Source: Actinobacillus sp. GY-402
Lineage (GTDB): Bacteria > Pseudomonadota > Gammaproteobacteria > Enterobacterales > Pasteurellaceae
Direction: 5' to 3'
Assembly (NCBI RefSeq): GCF_014843355.1
Contig: NZ_CP062137.1
Location: 2,170,001 to 2,234,000 of the forward strand
Length of the DNA: 64,000 bases
The translations under genes were made by a program, and so were the position numbers. Below the pieces are notes generated by a model. That model worked only from the letters and a program-made list of their open reading frames with translations. It made no database searches and had not been told where the DNA came from. Positions 59,601-64,000 of this stretch are shown piece after piece (positions within the stretch are counted from its first letter, which is position 1; every line of letters starts with the position of its first letter).

Positions 59601-59950
59601 GATTTCGCCAGCATTTTTCCTAAGGGTTCGCCGCCGACCAAATGCATATGAATGTGGAACACTTCCTGTCCGCCGTGTTTATTGCAGTTGACGATTAAAC
59701 GGTAACCGTCTTTTGCAATGCCTTCCGCTTCGGCAATTTTTGCCGCTACGGTAAACAGACGGCCTAACGTCGCTTCGTCTTCGGCGGTGGCGTCGTTAAC
59801 GGTCGGGATCAGCTTGTTAGGAATGATTAACACGTGAGTTTTGGCTTGCGGCGCGATATCGCGAAATGCGGTGACGAGCTCGTCTTGATAAACGATATCC
59901 GCCGGAATTTCTTTGCGAATAATTTTACTGAAAATCGTTTCTTCCGCCAT
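59597..59950 (-). CDS. hinT: Purine nucleoside phosphoramidase HinT
   Basis: 117 residues. Histidine triad HIHMHLVGG near the C-terminus, preceded by [11 protein letters not shown]. Hydrolyses AMP-lysine and other phosphoramidates. First gene of the hinT-ycfL-nagZ operon. Good ribosome binding site aaggagc. Confidence 0.95.
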   Translation of the reverse strand: MAEETIFSKIIRKEIPADIVYQDELVTAFRDIAPQAKTHVLIIPNKLIPTVNDATAEDEATLGRLFTVAAKIAEAEGIAKDGYRLIVNCNKHGGQEVFHIHMHLVGGEPLGKMLAKS

Positions 59951-60056
59951 GAGATTGCTCCTTTTTTATCGGGTTGATTTCGTTTAAAAATCAGCGGTTA
60001 TTGACCGCACTTTTTATCAGAAATTGAGCGAAAACGCAATTTTGATCAGGAAGATT

Positions 60057-60070
60057 TTGATCAAGCTCAA
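60057..60070. promoter_or_regulatory. Candidate FNR site upstream of focA
   Basis: TTGAT-CAAG-CTCAA differs from the FNR consensus TTGAT-n4-ATCAA at one base. It is centred about 60 bp before the -10 box, near the class I position, and FNR activation of focA-pfl is well established in related bacteria. Confidence 0.6.
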
Positions 60071-60099
60071 GTTTCTGGTTTTTAGTGGTTAAATCCTTT

Positions 60100-60127
60100 T
60101 TGATTTCTTGATCCGATGCTCTATAAT
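60100..60127 (+). promoter_or_regulatory. Candidate focA-pflB promoter
   Basis: TTGATT (60100-60105), a 16-bp spacer and a perfect TATAAT (60122-60127), followed by an AT-rich leader of about 90 nt before the focA start. Confidence 0.6.
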
Positions 60128-60220
60128 TAAAAAAATTTATAAGATTTCAAAAATTTTTTAATTTGTGACTGACGGATAAATTCAGTAGAATAATTTAAAA
60201 TAACTAAAATAAGGTATCCT

Positions 60221-61078
60221 GTGAAAACCGAAGAAAATTTGTCAACGGTGGCGGCGACCCCGGCTCAAATGGCGCAAATCGGCGAAGACGTCGGTGCTTA
60301 TAAAGCGACGAAAAATCAATTCTATTCTTTTCTTTCCGCTATTTCCGCCGGTGCTTTTATTGCACTTGCGTTCGTATTTTATACTACCACCCAAACCGGT
60401 TCTGCCGGCGCACCCTGGGGATTGACAAAATTGGTGGGCGGCTTGGTGTTCTCATTAGGCGTTATTATGGTTGTGGTGTGCGGTTGCGAACTGTTTACTT
60501 CATCCACGATGACCACCGTTGCTCGCGCCAATAACCGGATTAGCACCTTTCAAATGGTGCGAAACTGGATCGTGGTGTATTGCGGGAATTTTGTCGGCGG
60601 TTTGTGTATTGTCGGCTTAATTTGGATGGGCGGTCAAACCATGGCGGCAAACGGTCAATGGGGTTTAACGATTTTAACCACGGCGCAGCATAAAATTCAC
60701 CATACTTGGTCCGAAGCCTTTGCGCTGGGCGTTTTGTGTAACATTATGGTGTGTCTGGCGGTATGGATGACCTATGCCGGTAAAACCTTAACGGATAAGG
60801 CGTTTATTCAGATTTTACCGATCGGTTTATTCGTGGCGTCAGGGTTCGAGCACAGCGTGGCGAATATGTTTATGATTCCGATGGGCATCATTACGGCTCA
60901 TTTCAGTACGCCTGATTTCTGGCAGGCGATCGGGTTAAATCCTGAACAATTTGCGGATTTGGATGTCTATCATTTTATTGTGAAGAATTTAATTCCGGTG
61001 ACATTAGGTAACCTGGCGGGCGGCGGAATTTGTGTGGCGTTATTGCAGTGGTACACCAACAAGCCGCATGCTCACTAA
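60221..61078 (+). CDS. focA: Formate channel FocA
   Basis: 285 residues from a GTG at 60221 preceded by aaggt. FNT-family pentameric channel with six membrane helices; motifs ATKNQFYSFLSAISAGAFIALA, CGCELFTSSTMT, YCGNFVGG, FEHSVANMFMIPMG and NLIPVTLGNLAGGG. Exports formate made by PflB and, at low pH, re-imports it. pflB follows after 84 bp. Confidence 0.96.
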   Translation: MKTEENLSTVAATPAQMAQIGEDVGAYKATKNQFYSFLSAISAGAFIALAFVFYTTTQTGSAGAPWGLTKLVGGLVFSLGVIMVVVCGCELFTSSTMTTVARANNRISTFQMVRNWIVVYCGNFVGGLCIVGLIWMGGQTMAANGQWGLTILTTAQHKIHHTWSEAFALGVLCNIMVCLAVWMTYAGKTLTDKAFIQILPIGLFVASGFEHSVANMFMIPMGIITAHFSTPDFWQAIGLNPEQFADLDVYHFIVKNLIPVTLGNLAGGGICVALLQWYTNKPHAH

Positions 61079-61087
61079 AGTTTGGGG

Positions 61088-61123
61088 TAAGTGCGAAAAC
61101 GCGGTAATTTTTGACCGCACTTA
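61088..61123 (+). promoter_or_regulatory. Imperfect hairpins in the focA-pflB gap
   Basis: TAAGTGCG pairs with CGCACTTA (outer), and GCGGT with ACCGC (inner). The pairings partly exclude each other and there is no T tract, so it is a weak intercistronic structure containing an uptake sequence. Confidence 0.45.
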
Positions 61124-61162
61124 CAAGGTTTCATTATCAATACTAAAAAAGGAAGTATTACA

Positions 61163-63475
61163 ATGGCTCAATTAACTGAAGCTCAACAAAAAGCATGGGA
61201 AGGATTTGTTCCCGGTGAATGGCAAGAAGGCGTGAATTTACGCGACTTCATCCAAAAAAACTATACTCCGTATGAAGGTGACGAGTCATTCCTTGCCGAT
61301 GCGACTCCGGCGACCACTGAATTGTGGAACGCTGTGATGGAAGGCATCAAAATCGAAAACAAAACTCACGCACCGTTAGACTTTGATGAGCACACGCCGT
61401 CAACTATCACTTCTCACAAACCCGGTTATATCAACAAAGATTTGGAAAAAATCGTCGGTTTACAAACCGATGCTCCGTTAAAACGCGCAATCATGCCGTT
61501 CGGCGGGATTAAAATGATCAAAGGTTCTTGTCAGGTTTACGGTCGTACTTTGGATCCGAAAGTGGAATTCATTTTCACCGAATACCGTAAAACCCATAAC
61601 CAAGGCGTATTCGACGTTTATACGCCGGACATTTTACGTTGCCGTAAATCAGGCGTGTTAACTGGTTTGCCGGACGCTTACGGTCGCGGTCGTATTATCG
61701 GTGACTATCGTCGTTTGGCCGTATACGGTATCGATTATTTAATGAAGGATAAAAAAGCCCAATTCGATTCATTACAACCGCGTTTGGAAGCGGGCGAAGA
61801 TATCCAGGCAACCATTCAATTACGCGAAGAAATTGCCGAACAACACCGTGCATTAGGCAAAATTAAAGAAATGGCGGCTTCTTACGGTTACGACATTTCC
61901 GGTCCTGCAATGAATGCAAAAGAAGCCATCCAATGGACATATTTTGCCTATCTGGCGGCGGTTAAATCACAAAACGGTGCGGCAATGTCATTTGGTCGTA
62001 CTTCAACCTTCCTGGATATTTATATCGAACGCGACTTAAAACGCGGTTTAATCACGGAACAGGAAGCCCAGGAATTAATGGACCATTTAGTGATGAAATT
62101 ACGTATGGTTCGTTTCTTACGTACGCCTGAATACGATCAATTATTCTCAGGCGACCCGATGTGGGCAACGGAAACCATCGCAGGGATGGGTTTAGACGGT
62201 CGTCCGTTAGTGACTAAAAACAGCTTCCGCGTATTACACACTTTATACACCATGGGTACTTCTCCGGAACCGAACTTAACCATTCTTTGGTCCGAACAAT
62301 TGCCTGAAGCGTTCAAACGTTTCTGTGCGAAAGTATCTATCGACACTTCATCCGTACAATACGAAAACGACGATTTAATGCGTCCGGACTTTAACAACGA
62401 CGACTATGCCATCGCATGTTGCGTATCGCCGATGGTTGTGGGTAAACAAATGCAGTTCTTCGGCGCCCGCGCAAACTTGGCGAAAACAATGTTATACGCA
62501 ATCAACGGCGGTATCGATGAGAAAAACGGTATGCAGGTCGGTCCTAAAACCGCGCCGATTACCGACGAAGTATTGAATTTCGATACCGTAATCGAACGCA
62601 TGGACAGCTTCATGGACTGGTTGGCGACGCAGTACGTTACCGCATTGAACATCATCCACTTCATGCACGATAAATATGCTTATGAAGCGGCATTGATGGC
62701 GTTCCACGATCGCGACGTATTCCGTACAATGGCTTGCGGTATCGCCGGTCTTTCCGTAGCGGCGGACTCTTTATCCGCAATCAAATATGCGAAAGTGAAA
62801 CCGATTCGCGGCGACATCAAAGATAAAGACGGCAATGTGGTGGCTTCAAATGTAGCGATTGACTTCGAAATCGAAGGCGAATATCCGCAATTCGGTAACA
62901 ACGATCCGCGCGTTGATGACTTAGCGGTTGACTTGGTTGAACGTTTCATGAAGAAAGTTCAAAAACACAAAACTTACCGCAATGCGACACCGACACAATC
63001 TATCCTGACTATCACATCCAACGTGGTATACGGTAAGAAAACCGGTAATACGCCGGACGGTCGTCGTGCGGGCGCTCCGTTCGGACCGGGTGCCAACCCA
63101 ATGCACGGTCGTGACCAAAAAGGTGCGGTGGCGTCATTAACGTCTGTGGCTAAACTGCCGTTTGCTTACGCGAAAGACGGTATTTCATATACCTTCTCAA
63201 TCGTACCGAATGCGTTAGGTAAAGACAGCGACGCACAAAAACGTAATCTTGCCGGTTTATTGGACGGTTATTTCCACCACGAAGCGACGGTGGAAGGCGG
63301 TCAGCACTTAAATGTGAACGTATTGAATCGCGAAACATTGTTAGATGCTATCGATCATCCTGAAAAATATCCGCAATTAACCATTCGCGTTTCAGGTTAT
63401 GCCGTTCGTTTTAACTCATTAACCCGCGAACAGCAACAAGACGTGATTACTCGTACATTCACTCAGGCAATGTAA
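61163..63475 (+). CDS. pflB: Pyruvate formate-lyase
   Basis: 770 residues (E. coli PflB 760). Active-site pair C419-C420 in AIACCVSPM and glycyl-radical G745 in VSGYAVRFN. Splits pyruvate with CoA to acetyl-CoA and formate in anaerobic growth; needs the activating enzyme PflA, which is not in this window. Transcribed with focA. Confidence 0.98.
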   Translation: MAQLTEAQQKAWEGFVPGEWQEGVNLRDFIQKNYTPYEGDESFLADATPATTELWNAVMEGIKIENKTHAPLDFDEHTPSTITSHKPGYINKDLEKIVGLQTDAPLKRAIMPFGGIKMIKGSCQVYGRTLDPKVEFIFTEYRKTHNQGVFDVYTPDILRCRKSGVLTGLPDAYGRGRIIGDYRRLAVYGIDYLMKDKKAQFDSLQPRLEAGEDIQATIQLREEIAEQHRALGKIKEMAASYGYDISGPAMNAKEAIQWTYFAYLAAVKSQNGAAMSFGRTSTFLDIYIERDLKRGLITEQEAQELMDHLVMKLRMVRFLRTPEYDQLFSGDPMWATETIAGMGLDGRPLVTKNSFRVLHTLYTMGTSPEPNLTILWSEQLPEAFKRFCAKVSIDTSSVQYENDDLMRPDFNNDDYAIACCVSPMVVGKQMQFFGARANLAKTMLYAINGGIDEKNGMQVGPKTAPITDEVLNFDTVIERMDSFMDWLATQYVTALNIIHFMHDKYAYEAALMAFHDRDVFRTMACGIAGLSVAADSLSAIKYAKVKPIRGDIKDKDGNVVASNVAIDFEIEGEYPQFGNNDPRVDDLAVDLVERFMKKVQKHKTYRNATPTQSILTITSNVVYGKKTGNTPDGRRAGAPFGPGANPMHGRDQKGAVASLTSVAKLPFAYAKDGISYTFSIVPNALGKDSDAQKRNLAGLLDGYFHHEATVEGGQHLNVNVLNRETLLDAIDHPEKYPQLTIRVSGYAVRFNSLTREQQQDVITRTFTQAM

Positions 63476-63503
63476 TTGGGTAACGCGAAAAAAACGTAAT
63501 AAA

Positions 63504-63535
63504 ATCCGACCGCACTTTTGTGGTCGGATTTTTCT
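63504..63535 (+). terminator. Terminator after pflB containing an uptake sequence
   Basis: ATCCGACC / GGTCGGAT stem, loop contains the uptake core, then a T tract. Confidence 0.82.
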
Positions 63536-63550
63536 TAATAGGAGAAAAAT

Positions 63551-63841
63551 ATGTCGATTACCGTTCTTGCCAGCTTTCAGGTGAAAACCGAAAAGGTGGC
63601 GGATTTTTTAGCCGCATGCCGTGAGCTGACCGAACACACTATGAAAGACAAAGGCGTGCTGTTCTATGAATTACAGCGCAATAACGAAAACGCCAATTTG
63701 TTCGTTTTTGTGGAACGTTGGGAAAGCCGGGCGGATTTAGATGCGCATTTGGCGACGGCTCATATCCAAAAAGCCTTCCCGATTTTTCTGGAATGCTGTC
63801 AATCCGAACCTGTCGTGCAGGTTTTCAGCCCTGTTTTCTAA
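63551..63841 (+). CDS. ABM-domain protein (YgiN/antibiotic-biosynthesis monooxygenase family)
   Basis: 96 residues, one ferredoxin-like dimeric alpha/beta barrel domain: TVLASFQVKTEKVADFLAACRELTE, FYELQRNNENANLFVFVERWES and DAHLATAHIQKAF. Members act on quinols, polyphenols or autoinducer derivatives without cofactors; substrate unknown. Own ribosome binding site aggaga, 75 bp after pflB. Confidence 0.82.
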   Translation: MSITVLASFQVKTEKVADFLAACRELTEHTMKDKGVLFYELQRNNENANLFVFVERWESRADLDAHLATAHIQKAFPIFLECCQSEPVVQVFSPVF

Positions 63842-63858
63842 CTTATTTTTTATTTGAT

Positions 63859-63883
63859 AAAAGGGCGATTTTGCCCTTTTTTT
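63859..63883 (+). terminator. Terminator after the ABM-domain gene
   Basis: AAAAGGGC / GCCCTTTT stem, 6-nt loop, T tract. Confidence 0.85.
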
Positions 63884-63892
63884 ACGAAAATT

Positions 63893-63908
63893 TGTGATCC
63901 GCCTCACA
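63893..63908. promoter_or_regulatory. CRP site at the right edge
   Basis: TGTGA-TCCGCC-TCACA, perfect to the symmetric consensus, inside a longer palindrome TTTGTGA...TCACAAA. The AT-rich DNA to 64000 holds no gene start; the regulated gene lies to the right of the window. Confidence 0.8.
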
Positions 63909-64000
63909 AAATAAATTCTTTTTCGCTCATTTTGCTGTTCTAAAACGCGCATTTCTACTAATATATACCTATATTTTCTTCATTTCTTTTCTTTGTGGGG

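Overview
This window is chromosomal DNA of a Pasteurellaceae bacterium of the Haemophilus influenzae-type (Hin) uptake-signal subclade. The 9-mer AAGTGCGGT, or its complement, occurs at least 50 times by eye, in intergenic hairpins and inside genes. Gene content and order (oxyR divergent from a fused peroxiredoxin-glutaredoxin, ATP-type PEP carboxykinase, focA-pflB) point the same way. From memory the PckA protein is closest to succinate producers such as Actinobacillus succinogenes, but I cannot name the species. No rRNA, tRNA, CRISPR array, prophage or intact transposon was found.

Layout. 1-2.1 kb: three exported proteins (DUF4384 domain, Sel1 repeats, pentapeptide repeats) in one apparent operon whose start lies outside the window. 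2.2-6.1 kb: glpX, zapB, fabR-oxyR and the OxyR-type peroxidase. 6.3-10.8 kb: ftsEX, then yibN-secB-gpsA-cysE. 10.9-14.8 kb: a kinase-fold protein, hemN, a DUF2489 protein, yihI and bcp. 14.8-22.1 kb: a complete L-rhamnose operon (rhaB-rhaA-rhaD-rhaT-fucO-rhaM) with a divergent RhaS-type activator, a perfect CRP site and a 25-bp palindrome in the control region. 22.1-22.5 kb: an internally deleted IS3-family element. 22.5-31.4 kb: argO-like exporter, rpe-gph-trpS, pckA, hslO-hslR, nudE, ydfG, cysQ. 31.5-37.1 kb: oxidative pentose phosphate genes zwf, pgl and gnd, with a racemase-like protein, a thioredoxin-fold protein and an orphan small protein between them. 37.2-50.6 kb: housekeeping genes including hslVU, recQ, cyaY, mutS, yjgR, ychJ-yihY-dtd, yqhA and rmuC. 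50.7-52.6 kb: yrdD-tsaC-aroE. 52.7-56.5 kb: an accessory stretch with a small exported protein, two LysR regulators and a D-tartrate dehydratase. 56.5-64 kb: rlmC, a 420-bp gap holding two inverted copies of a palindromic repeat, nagZ-ycfL-hinT, focA-pflB and a small monooxygenase-like protein; the window ends in the CRP-type control region of a gene further on.

Metabolic theme. The genes describe a facultatively fermentative sugar user. Rhamnose is cut to DHAP and lactaldehyde, and lactaldehyde is reduced to propanediol. Pyruvate is split by PflB and formate moved by FocA behind an FNR-like site. PckA joins the C3 and C4 pools. D-tartrate dehydratase would yield oxaloacetate, which can enter the reductive C4 branch. 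Perfect or near-perfect CRP sites precede rhaB, pckA and the gene beyond the right edge.

Most of the window is conserved core genome. The parts most worth a second look are the exported-protein cassette at the left edge, the rha operator palindrome, the miniature IS3 remnant, the racemase homologue lacking one catalytic cysteine, the tartrate gene with its HypT-like regulator, and the repeat pair between rlmC and nagZ.
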